64,000 bases of DNA from Sambucus nigra (Eukaryota; Streptophyta; Magnoliopsida; Dipsacales; Adoxaceae): assembly GCA_949130495.1 (NCBI GenBank), contig OX422223.1:81004751-81068750 (forward strand). Direction: 5' to 3'. Both the position numbers and the translations under genes were made by a program. How positions within the stretch are numbered: the first letter of the stretch is position 1; each line of letters opens with the position of its first letter. Below are positions 47,008-56,703 of the stretch, in pieces. The notes beneath the pieces were generated by a model that did no database searches, was not told the DNA's origin, and saw only the letters and a program-made list of their open reading frames with translations.

Positions 47008-47129
47008 TGTAGACACCCCATCCTTGGACCCTCTTAAGAACCTCCTTAGGTCCATAGCACTCGCTCATTCACCGCATATCCTAGGTCATACACCGAGTAC
47101 CAATCTAAAAGCCACCGGGCGCTCTCAGG

Positions 47130-48480
47130 TCCCATTTGAATCCTATCAACTTCCTCACTTAAGAAAAAACTTAATGAATATTCTAAGAGATCTGAATTCC
47201 CTTTCCAACGGTCTGTTTGTGCATGAATCGGCCTTATGGTTCATATGAATAGTTTATTTTACTGCCAAAAACTAATTTGGAGGTCATCGGGTGCTCTTGA
47301 GTCATGTTTGACTCTAATCAACTTCGTTAGATGACTGAAAACTCAATGAACCTTCTAAGGTCTCTAGATACCCTTTTCAACGATCTACCCCTTGTGCAAA
47401 TTAGCCTTACAGTTTAGACGAACATTATGTTTTACAATTAAAAACTGATCTAGAGTCCATAGGGTGTTCTCGGGCCCCGTTTTGACTCTGGTCACTTCCT
47501 TGCTTAAGAGGAAACTCAATGAATAGTTAAAGGTATCGAAATCCCCTTTCCAATGGTACACTCCTTGTGAAAATTAGATTTACGATTAGGATGAACGGTT
47601 CATTTTATAATAGAAAACTAATATGGAGGCCATTGGGCACTGTCGGGCCCCGTTTGACTCTGTTCAACTTCCTCTCCTGAGAAAAAATTCAAAGAATCTT
47701 CGAAGGTCTATGAATCCCCTTTCCAACGGTCCACCTCGTACTCAAATTGGCCTTACGGTTCGAACGAATGGTCCGTTTTACTATTAAAAATTTATCTAGA
47801 TGCCATTGGGCACTCCCAAGCCCCGTTTCAACTTCGTTCACTTCCTCGCCTAAGAGGAAGCTCATGAATCTTCAAAAAGCTCTGAATATCCTTTCCAACG
47901 GTCTACCCTATGCACAAATCGGACTTATGGTTCAGATAAATGATCCACTTTACACCGAAAACTGATTTGAAGGCCACCGAGCGCTTTTGGGCTCCATTTG
48001 ACTCCTAAAAACTCTTCAGCTCGAACGAGACTGAATGAATCTTCTAAGGGATCTCAATGCACTTTCCAATGATCCACCCTGTGTGGTATGGTACAAATGA
48101 ATGACCCATTTTACTCCAAAGGGTCACTAGGAACTTCCAAGCCTAGTTTGACCAAAGTTAACTCTCTGAACCGAACGGAGCTGAACGAAGTCTTGAAGGG
48201 CAATGAATACCCTTTCCAACGGTCCATCCCATACGAGAAATTGTCCTTACGGTTTAGATAAATGATTCGTTTTGCATTAATAATTTTCTATCTAGTGCCA
48301 AATGGGCTCTTTCAGGCCCCATTTTACCTTGGTTAACTCCCGAAACTGAAAGTGGCTCAATAGATTCTTAAAGGGATCTGAATACCCTTTCCAATAGTCT
48401 GCCCAGTGTGCAATTCTGACTTATAGTTTGCATTTTACGACCATTTTTCTGAAAAACCTGCCTCAGAGTGCCAATTGGAA
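47130..48480 (+). repeat. 172-bp tandem array in the U3 of a Tat LTR
   Basis: Eight successive occurrences of a CTTTCCAACGGTC-like anchor at about 47201, 47373, 47546, 47719, 47891, 48062, 48212 and 48387. Spacings are 172, 173, 173, 172, 171, 150 and 175 bp. Each unit also carries a CTTACGGTT-like and a GCCCCGTTTGACT-like segment. Units differ by roughly 15-25 percent by eye. Reverse-complement units occur in the Tat1 LTR at 22225-22361 and 25196-25560. Confidence 0.88.
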
Positions 48481-48569
48481 ACTCCAGGACCCTGTGCATC
48501 GGTAGTGTATCTAGGGTTCTATGCCGATAGGTAGGTCTAGGACCATGTCGATCGGTACCCCCTTAGACC

Positions 48570-48578
48570 TATAAATAG
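48570..48578 (+). promoter_or_regulatory. TATA box of the Tat LTR
   Basis: TATAAATAG, about 180 bp downstream of the last repeat anchor and followed by AGCCCATGACC. It sits where an LTR promoter would be expected and has a degraded counterpart in Tat1. Confidence 0.65.
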
Positions 48579-48965
48579 AGCCCATGACCTCACTTTAAAA
48601 GGCAGCCATGAACATCCCTCTCAGCTATTTAAAGAGAATTTCCTCGAATTCAGATTTTTTCTTTCCTTAAATGCCTATTCCCCCACATTACTTCCATTAT
48701 TTTCATACTCTTTTAGTAAATTCCCACCCACCTCCTCAAACCACCATCACTTCATCTTGAGATCAGCGCATCTCCAAGCAAGATCTACTTTAAGTATTCA
48801 TAAGGAGGTCAATTTATTCCTCTTTGTCTTTAAAGTCTCTTAATTTTTACTTCATTTTTTATTTAGTATTTTACTTCATCACATCACATATCTTAATCCT
48901 AAAACTTTTATTATTAGTATTCACACATACTTTATTTTCTTAGAAAAACCCAAAAATAAGAAAAA

Positions 48966-49849
48966 TAGGGTTTACTTGTAAATTCCAAAAGGGGATTTAA
49001 GCAAATTAACACGTGATTTTTAACGTGGTAAAACCGTAAAATAAGGGAAGTATCCACGGCCCCCTCTACGGAGCAAAACAAAAAATCCACTAGAATCACA
49101 ACCAAGTTACAACACTAAAGCATGCAACTAAAAACCAAAAAAAAAGATCAGAAAATGTACCTACCCGAGTTACTCCACTCTTAAAATCATCCTACCTTGA
49201 TTTGTTCTTCTCCACGCAACTTCTTGTTTTATCCTTGAATCCCGGATTCCAACAGCCCCACAAAAAACATATCTCACCAAGAACCACAACTCCTAAGTGT
49301 TTGTGTGAGAATGATAGTGTTTGTGTTTTAAACTAGATGCAAAAAATGTATCTCACTCCTCTCAATCAAATGTACAAGCAATATCCTATGAATTACAAGC
49401 AACTTCTATATGCAATGCAAATCATATCAAATATGCTTTGAATACAAGACTTCAAAATTTTCAAATTCGAAATAAAAAAGTTCAAATCAAGTTTTGTCTC
49501 AAAATTATTTATGTCCAAAATTATTTCACCATTTTGTGAAATTAATTTTTGAAACAAAAAAAATATTTCTCAAAACTGAATATAAGCCACAACAATAAGT
49601 CTTACGTTTCAAATTTATTTGAAACCACAAATTTTTGGATTAAAAAAACAAATAACAACAATAATAACCAAGATAAAAAAAAATTCACAAATAAAGAACC
49701 AAAAAAATATTAGTGTGAACTAAATGGTTCTTAAAATGATATAAAGTTGAAGAGGTCTTCAACCCACATCAAACCAGTAAATACCCCAACATTAAACAAA
49801 CCCCCAAGAAGTTAATGATTAGGCATAAATTCTTCCCATTTGTCCCCTT
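48966..49849. other. A-rich unassigned DNA
   Basis: Includes a segment (taacgtggtaaaaccgtaaa near 49020) that resembles sequence often seen near copia LTRs, and very A-rich DNA to 49800. A related TTTAACGTCG pattern occurs near 57117. No ends or genes could be placed. Confidence 0.4.
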
Positions 49850-51318
49850 AACCTAGAGGCTTTTATTGCTCCGCAAAGTGTAATTCAAGTGGATTTATGT
49901 TAAATCACTGCTATTGACATTTTCTAATTAGTACACCGAGTTTCATGTATTTCCTGTCTATTTCACAGGTATTCAGTGCACAAGAAAGGAAACAGTCAGA
50001 AGGAAAGTCGAAGACCTCGCGCCTATAAATGCTTAGGAAGAATCGACATTCTAATCCAAACTCCGGATCAAAAGTTACAAGTCTTTAAAAAGTACAAGGA
50101 GGGAAAGTTTTTGTCATAGAGGGAACCGAACCGAAGGTCTTGAAAAACGAACCGATCCTATCCTGAAAAACTTCCTGTGAAGCATGAAAAGATGGAACCG
50201 AACCGAAGGTCTTGAAAAAATGAACCGATCCTACCCCGAGCAAACTTCCTGTGAAGCATGAAAAAATGGAACCGAACCGAAGATGAAACAAACGAATCGA
50301 ACCGGTTCAAGGAAAAACTTCTATCAAAGATGGAACCAAATCGAACCCCCTTAACAGGATCGATTCGGGTATCGAAAATTTGAACTTATCCACTTGAAAA
50401 ATTAGAGTCTTGCATGGTTAAAACTCTTAGAAATTCGTTGAGTATATATTATACACCTCCCAGACATTGAGAAGGCTTCTAATTCGTTAGAGACACATTG
50501 TAATTAGTTTAGAGAAGACAATAACAAGAAACCCTAGTTTTGATTCCAGTTTTGCAATTCAAGTAATATCATTCTAATCTTTGCTTTCATTATTGCAGTA
50601 GTTATTTCTATAATGAGTATTTTCATTCTTCTTCTTCTTCATTCGTTAGTAAAAATATTTTCGTTCATTCAAAACGTGTTTTCTTCTAGTTTTAATATGT
50701 CCGGCTAAGTTTTCAAGGGTTGGGGTGCATGAACCCCACCCGATGTAATTCATGATAGTGGAAATAGAAGTTGGAATTAAAACCTTAGATGAATTGTATC
50801 GCAGTTAATACGATACTGCTTTAATTCTTCCTTTGCTTACATACTGTGCGGACTACGATCCCTCATATGTGTAATACTTAGGGGAAATAAAGATCGAATT
50901 TTAATTCAACCTTTGCTTACATACTGTGCGGGCTATGATCCCTCATATATGTAATACTCAGGATCATTAAAAATCGGATTCATTTAAAGCTTTAATTCTA
51001 AATCTAGTATCCTCCGAAGTGAATTACTAGGGTGTGGGGGATTGTAACCCGACCTATCTTTATCATCTTATAGTTAAAGTTTTAGTTAAATCATCATCAG
51101 TATTTTAGTTAATTTTGAGTAATTGCGTTTCAATTATTCCTAAAATTAATCATTTTCAAAATTGCATCTAGCTGCAGTTATTTCACAATTCAAAGCACCT
51201 TTTCGTTCATCCTATTGCCCTAAGGATCGATACCTGACTTATCGGATTATTACCTGAGCGACAGGCTTGCACTTGAGCCTAAATAGCATGCACACTTGAC
51301 ACATTTGTGGTCGCGTCA
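49850..51318 (+). repeat. Athila 5' LTR (start approximate)
   Basis: Ends GTCGCGTCA at 51318. It contains a TATA-like CTATAAATG near 50021 and an internal tandem repeat at 50123-50310. A repeated pair, tttgcttacatactgtgcgg near 50831 and 50911, is another internal duplication. The start is only estimated. Confidence 0.6.
50123..50310 (+). repeat. 72-74-bp tandem repeat (GAACCGAACCG...)
   Basis: Units start at 50123, 50195 and 50269 with GAACCGAACCGAAG, and the first two continue with GAACCGATCCTA and CTTCCTGTGAAGCATGAAAA. The third diverges after the first 14 bases. About 2.2 copies inside the Athila LTR. Confidence 0.9.
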
Positions 51319-51324
51319 AGTTTG

Positions 51325-52390
51325 TGGCGCGTTTTCATTGATTATCGAAAACTCAATGTGGGAACTAGGAAAGATCATTTACCCTTGCCATTTATCAATC
51401 AAATGCTTGAAAGAGTAGCGGGCCACCCTTATTATTACTTCCTAGATGGTTATTCCGAATATAACCAAATTGAGGTGGATGTACTTGATCAAGAGAAAAC
51501 AACCTTCACTTGCCCCTTTGGAACGTTTGCCTACAAACATATGCCATTTGGCTTGTGTAATGCACCGGCGACCTTTCAAAGGTGCATGTTGAGCTTATTC
51601 AGTGACATGGTTGAGAGATGGCTAGAGGTGTTTATGGATGACATTAGTGTTTTTGGCACCTCTTTCAACCTATGTTTAGCAGATTTTGAGAAAGTACTAG
51701 CCCGATGTGTGGAAAAGAACTTAGTACTGAATTGGGAAAAATTCCATTTCATGGTAACCAAGGGTATAGTTCTTGGCCACATCGTGTCATCCAAAGGGAT
51801 CGAGGTTGATCGAGCAAAAATAGATGTCATAGCTGACCTACCCCCACCTAAATTGCTGAAAGACATGCGCTCCTTCTTGGGCCACGCGGGATTTGATCGA
51901 AGGTTCATTAAGGACTTTAGCGTCATCGCTAGACCCTTAAACAATCTTCTTATGAAGGAAACCCCATTTGAGGGGACGGAAGCATGCCAAAGCGCTTTTG
52001 AAAAACTGAAAAACATGATTGTGTCCGCTCCCATCATGCAAGCTCCGGATTGGTCCTTACCATTCGAGCTTATGTGTGATGCTAGTGATTATGCGATAGG
52101 AGTTATTTTGGGCCAAAGAAAAGACTATAAGACTCGTGTCATCTACTACGCTAGCTAGACCCTTATCGAACCACAACTCAATTACTCCACCATGGAGAAG
52201 GAGTTGCTAGCGGTAGTATTTGCGCTTGACAAGTTTCAGTCCTATCTTATCGGTTCTCCCATCATTTGTTTTACCTACCACGCGGCTTTAAAATATCTAC
52301 TTGCAAAGAAAGATGCAAAGCCGTGCCTCATAAGGTGGATCCTACTCCTACAAGAGTTTAATCTCTCCATTAAAGACAAAAAAGAATAGA
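51325..52390 (+). pseudogene. Athila reverse transcriptase and RNase H, nearly open
   Basis: The open frame 51307-52158 (283 codons) reads WRVFIDYRKLNVGTRKDHLP from 51325, then FLDGYSEYNQIEVD, FAYKHMPFGLCNAPATFQRC, VFMDDISVFG (catalytic Asp pair at 51637-51642 intact) and GHAGFDRRFIKDFS. It ends with a stop at 52156-52158 after IYYAS, where the family has Lys. The next frame (52192-52389) is RNase [21 protein letters not shown], then [10 protein letters not shown], in which the catalytic Asp of the TDHAALKYL motif is Tyr (52276-52278). The leading part of RT is missing because of the deletion joining PBS and RT. Confidence 0.93.
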
Positions 52391-53790
52391 AAACGTCATT
52401 GTCGATCACTTATCACGGCTTTCGTCCGACATACCTAGTGATCCTACACCCATAGATGAATATTTTCCTGATGAGCAACTCTTTGCCACCTCTTCTTTGC
52501 CCTGGTTTGCGAATATAGTGAACTATATTTCACGGGAGCCGTCCCTCTCGATTGGACACCGCAAGATAAGAAAAGGTTCATCACTTGGTCGCGCATGTTG
52601 TTCTATGATGATCCATTCCTTTTTAAATATTGTGCCGATCAAATCATCCGATGATGTGTACCGGATGACGAAATTCCAAAAGTCATCCAATTCTGTCATT
52701 CGAAAGCATGTGGAGGCCACTTTTTCGTAAAAAAGACAACCGCTAAAATTCTCCAATGTGGTTTGTACTGGCCCACAATGTTTCGAGATGTTAACAATTA
52801 TTGCAAATCTTGCGATAAGTGTCAAGGTATGGGAGCAATCACCCTATGAGACATGATGCCATTAACCCCGATTCTCATCATTGAGATTTTCGATTGCTGG
52901 GGTATTGACTTCATGGGCCCTTTCCCCCGTCCTTTGGATACCTATACATCCTCGTCGCGGTAGACTATGTTTCTAAATGGGTGGAAGTTGTATCTACCAA
53001 GACTAAAGACAATAAGGTGGTGATAAATTTCCTACACGAACACATACTTTCTCGCTTCGGTGCACCTAAAGCGATAATCAGTGATAACGGCACACACTTT
53101 TGCAACAAGCCGTTTGAAAAACTCATGAAAAAGTATGGTGTCATTCACAAGGATGGAACAATATATCACCCATAAATGAATAGACATCCCGAATTGGTAA
53201 ATCGTGAAATCAAGTACATACTAGAAAAGACCATCAATCCCGACCGAAAAGACTGGTCCCTTCGATTGAACGATTCACTATGGGCCTACCGTACCGCATA
53301 CAAGAACCCTCTAGGAATGTCCCCATTCCTCTTTGTATATGGCAAACCTTGCCATCTTCCCGTTGAATTGGAGCACAAAGTGTATAGATATTAAATTACA
53401 ATATGGACAAAGCCGGTGAAGCTCTCAAGCTTCAACTAAATGAGTTTGAGGAGATACGCAATGATGCGTACGAGAATGCCAAGATTGAAAGAGCCCGGAT
53501 GAAACTAGCACATGATAAGATTATCCGATGAAAAGAGTTTCAATCGGGACAAAAGGTACTCCTCTATAACTCCCAGCTTCATCTATTTCCGGGTAAATTA
53601 CGGTCCCGATGGACTGGTCCATTCGTTGTGAGAAGCGTTTTCCCCCATGGAGCTCTAGAAATGGAAGATACAAAAGGGGGAATGCGTTCAAAGTCAATGG
53701 ACAATGCCTAAATCTATATGTTGAGGCGTGCGTAGAAGATATCGACACTATTTGGTTGTCGAACCCCATTTACGAGGTAGAAGGAGCTTG
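52391..53790 (+). pseudogene. Athila integrase, broken by stops and frameshifts
   Basis: Continues from RNase H. Segments in order: LPWFANIVNYI near 52500, an H-H-C-C zinc region (FCHSKACGGHF after a frameshift near 52695, and CKSCDKCQ near 52810), [12 protein letters not shown] near 52890-52925, the open piece 52981-53175 with LSRFGAPKAIISDNGTHFCN, and a stop replacing Gln at 53173-53175. Then come [13 protein letters not shown] (53176-53394), the polyprotein-end strings [14 protein letters not shown], and finally [14 protein letters not shown] and [15 protein letters not shown] up to about 53790. The catalytic D, D and E positions appear to be present in the separate pieces. Confidence 0.88.
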
Positions 53791-54647
53791 AACTGAGAGG
53801 TCGTCGCACCCCCGAAGCGTATGGGGTGAAGTCTTGTGTATAATAGCTGTGCGTATGCAGAGTACTTAGAGTCCGTAGGTAGGTTGCGAAAGGTTTAGGA
53901 TTAGGCACACCAACACGCACTTTGTGAGGAAGTCAAGGAAGTCCAAGTGTGAGAATTAGTAAGAGAAGTCAAGGAAGTCCAGTAAATTTATATTTCATAA
54001 TATAAAGATAAAGAGATTAATAATGTTTTCGCAAGATGACGAAAAGATAAAAAGATTAATAATGGCAAACATGAATTCCTAAAAAGATTAGCACATAAAG
54101 GGAGAACAAACTATAAAATAAGAATATAATTCATCACATCAATTTAAGTATTATTATGGCTAACTAAACTGAGCAATTCAAATTTGAAATATTGAAGTAT
54201 TAATGCATGCATGATAATGGAAAGAATCAAACAAAAATTCACACAATCAACTAATTGACATCTACATCAATAAACATTTACACATTAAAAAACTCACAAG
54301 GCACATACCCATTTTCATCCTCGTTTGAATCTGTATGCTCATTTTCTTCTTCACGTGGCACACACTCGTCATCATCACCAATGATTTTTTTTTACTCTTT
54401 GAACCACTTTTTTTTTTATTTTTATCTTTGTTTTGAATTGCCAAATACAATTCATGTATTCCCAATTCCTTCAATTTTTCTCTATTCTCTTCTATTCTCT
54501 TCCTCTTTTCTTTCTCTTACTCCTTCATTGTCACAAACTTTTTCTGAGAAAAGATATGTAATTAAAGAAGGAATGAGACTCATACTACTTCTTTAACATG
54601 TTAATTTCATTTCTATACTTGCTCTCAAAGTAGTTGTAGAACTTTAA
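53791..54647. other. Unassigned AT-rich DNA
   Basis: Post-integrase DNA followed by AT-rich sequence. A short near-repeat (agtcaaggaagtcca) occurs near 53931 and 53966. No gene is supported; the plus-strand frame at 54255-54596 is Ser/Phe/Leu-rich low complexity. Confidence 0.45.
54645..54647. repeat. TAA target duplication of the MITE (left)
   Basis: TAA precedes the left inverted repeat, and TAA at 55507-55509 follows the right one, as for PIF/Harbinger (Tourist) elements. Confidence 0.6.
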
Positions 54648-54914
54648 TGACTCATTTGGTTCGAGGTTTGGAAAAGGAATTTAGAATTCCCCTCATCTAG
54701 AATTACAATGTTTGGTTGGAAATTTGGGAGGAACTTAGAATTACTGGAATTTATAATTCCCACGAATTGGAATTCTCATTTCCCCTCTAAAATGGGGGAA
54801 TCCTATATTCCCGGGCATTCTAGTTTACTTTTGTGGTGAGACAAAAATACCACCTCACATAAACTCTCACACGTACATTATCTCTCTTACACACACACAC
54901 ACTCTCTCTCTCTC

Positions 54915-54989
<75 letters not shown>

Positions 54990-55098
54990 GACACACTCTC
55001 TCTCTCTTTTTCTCTCATACACATACACACACACACACACTCTCTCTCTCACAACACACATACATAATCTCTTTCTCTATCACACACACACACACACA

Positions 55099-55150
<52 letters not shown>

Positions 55151-55506
55151 TATACACACGCTCTCTCTCTCTCACACACACACACACACTCTCTTTCTCT
55201 CACACTATCTCTCTCTCTCTCTCACACACACACATAAACTCTCTCACACACACATATACACACACTCACACACTCACAGACACACACACACTCACCACAC
55301 ACTCGCGCGCACACACTCAAATCAAGTAGAAGGGTATTTTAATTAAATGATATTTATTCCTAATATGGGAAAATAATTTAGATGCCCAAAAAAAAAGAAT
55401 TCCCGTTCGAACCAAACAATGGAAAGGAATTCAAGATTCCAGGAACTTAGAATTCCTGGAATCAAGAATTCCCATCCCTTTTCTAAACCTCGAACCAAAC
55501 GATCCC
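54648..55506. mobile_element. Tourist/PIF-Harbinger-like MITE with microsatellite filling
   Basis: Ends are inverted repeats: TGACTCATTTGGTTCGAGGTTT at the left, and, as reverse complement at the right, GGGATCGTTTGGTTCGAGGTTT (four differences in 22), with GAATTCC-rich sub-terminal DNA on both sides. A 3-bp TAA duplication flanks it. It has no coding capacity. Half of its length is a compound CA/CT microsatellite. Confidence 0.75.
54888..55318. repeat. Compound (CA)n/(CT)n microsatellite
   Basis: About 430 bp of alternating CA and CT runs, switching at least ten times, entirely within the MITE, closing with CGCGCGCACACAC near 55305. No ordinary sequence interrupts for more than a few bases. 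Confidence 0.95.
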
Positions 55507-55509
55507 TAA

Positions 55510-56389
55510 ATCATTTTTATCCTTGCATTTAGCTTTGTAGTAATAAGACCCAATATCATTTAACTTCATTCTTAGAAATACATAAAAAAAAATCTACCAA
55601 TCATAACTTTACATAAAAAACCTAATCAATCGTTCTACAAACCTCAAATACATAAAATAAAAAACATTAATGGTTTGGGAGAATAATAATTTTATGATCT
55701 TTGAATAATTGGTTCATGAATTTAAGAATTTCTTTAAAAATTAAATAAAAAACTATTATAGAATCATTGAGCCAACATGAACCATAATGCTATATAACAT
55801 CAAACAAAATAAATAGCCTATTATAGATCTTCTTATTAAGTCACATTGAAAGCTACAAAAAAAATTAAAATCAACAAATAAGCATCCACTCTTTATTTAC
55901 ATTTTATATAAGTATTATGCATATGGTTATTTATTTATAGTTTTATGTATATGGCATCATTAATTATGTCTAAAGAATAATTTTTGTTCACCCATTGTTA
56001 CCATTGTGCGACAGACTATTTACAGTAGCATATCTTGAAGAAGAAAATAATAAATAAATTAATAACAATAATTTCTATGTTGTTTTCCTAAAAAAAAAAG
56101 TAAAGATGAAAACTTACCATGAAAAGAAAACAACGGGAGAGATAACGCAGTTGGGGGAGGGAGAGAACACAGCTATGGTGGGGGAGAGAGAACGTAGCTG
56201 TAGTGGTGGGGGGGAGAGAGAACACTGTTGTGGGCGGGAGAAGAAACGGCGGTGGGTGGGGGTGTGGGGGGGCGGTTTGGTTTGTACTATTTGGTTGGAG
56301 AAGACGATTTGGGTTTTTTGTTTTTGTTTTTTGTTTTTTGTTTTTTTTGAGGTGGGAAGTTAGGTTAAAGTGTTAGAGCGGGAGATGAA
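55510..56389. other. AT-rich DNA with a G-rich patch
   Basis: 55510-56100 is AT-rich with nothing recognised. 56140-56280 is G-rich, with imperfect repeats of a GGGGGAGAGAGAAC unit. This generates an 85-codon open frame (56106-56363) that is not credible as a gene. A T-rich run follows. Confidence 0.5.
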
Positions 56390-56703
56390 AATAATTAGTG
56401 CCGGGAATAAATTTTTTTAGCCGTCTTATTTGGTTTATCTTTGGATACAGTAAGTATTTACCATCTCATTTGCTTTACTTTATAAGACAGATATAATTAA
56501 TCGTATGAAAAAGTGACCTTTTTTTAGACGGGTATAATTAACCGTATAAAAAAATGACCTTTTTTGGACGGATATAATTAGAAGTCCCAAAAAATAATAG
56601 TTTTTGAGACGACTAATTATATCCATATAAAAAAGTATGTTTTAAAGACTATATTTTATCTGTCTAAAAAAATAGGGTCTTAAAAGCAACTTTTTTTTAT
56701 AGT
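56390..56703 (-). mobile_element. CACTA-like transposon terminus
   Basis: The right end, read on the minus strand, is CACTATAAAAAAAAGTTGC, like CACTA (En/Spm) termini. Inside lie sub-terminal repeats of GACGGATATAATTA (near 56485, 56526 and 56568) and an inverted copy near 56610, as expected for transposase-binding arrays. No matching left end was identified, so it may be a partial element or an unrelated MITE. Confidence 0.45.

Larger units (their letters stand above)
47008..48965 (+). repeat. Tat-lineage LTR, plus orientation (solo or truncated)
   Basis: Begins TGTAGACACCCCATCCTTGG, the same start as Tat1 in sense. It consists of a U3 made mostly of a 172-bp tandem array, a TATA box at 48570, and a pyrimidine-rich R-U5-like part. 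The end is not clear: similarity to the Tat1 LTR order fades near 48965 and no PBS follows. Its orientation is opposite to Tat1 and Tat2, so it is an independent insertion. Confidence 0.72.
49850..53790 (+). mobile_element. Athila-lineage Ty3 element with gag-protease deleted
   Basis: Plus-strand element: a 5' LTR (about 49850-51318), then directly RT, RNase H and integrase to 53790. Gag, protease and the RT start are missing. No 3' LTR is found downstream, so the copy is also 3'-truncated or extended into decayed DNA. Domain strings are clearly Athila (LCNAPATFQRCM, SDNGTHFCNKPFE). Pol is much better preserved than in Tat1 or Tat2. Confidence 0.85.

Noticed and set aside
47130..48480. CRISPR-like array of regularly spaced repeats
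   Set aside because: Units are contiguous 172-bp tandem repeats without unique spacers, inside a plant LTR with a TATA box.
51576..52037. 153-codon minus-strand open frame
   Set aside because: Antisense shadow of the Athila RT, which has clear catalytic motifs on the plus strand.
56106..56363. Gly/Glu-rich 85-codon open frame
   Set aside because: Produced by a G-rich imperfect repeat followed by a T-run; no supporting feature.
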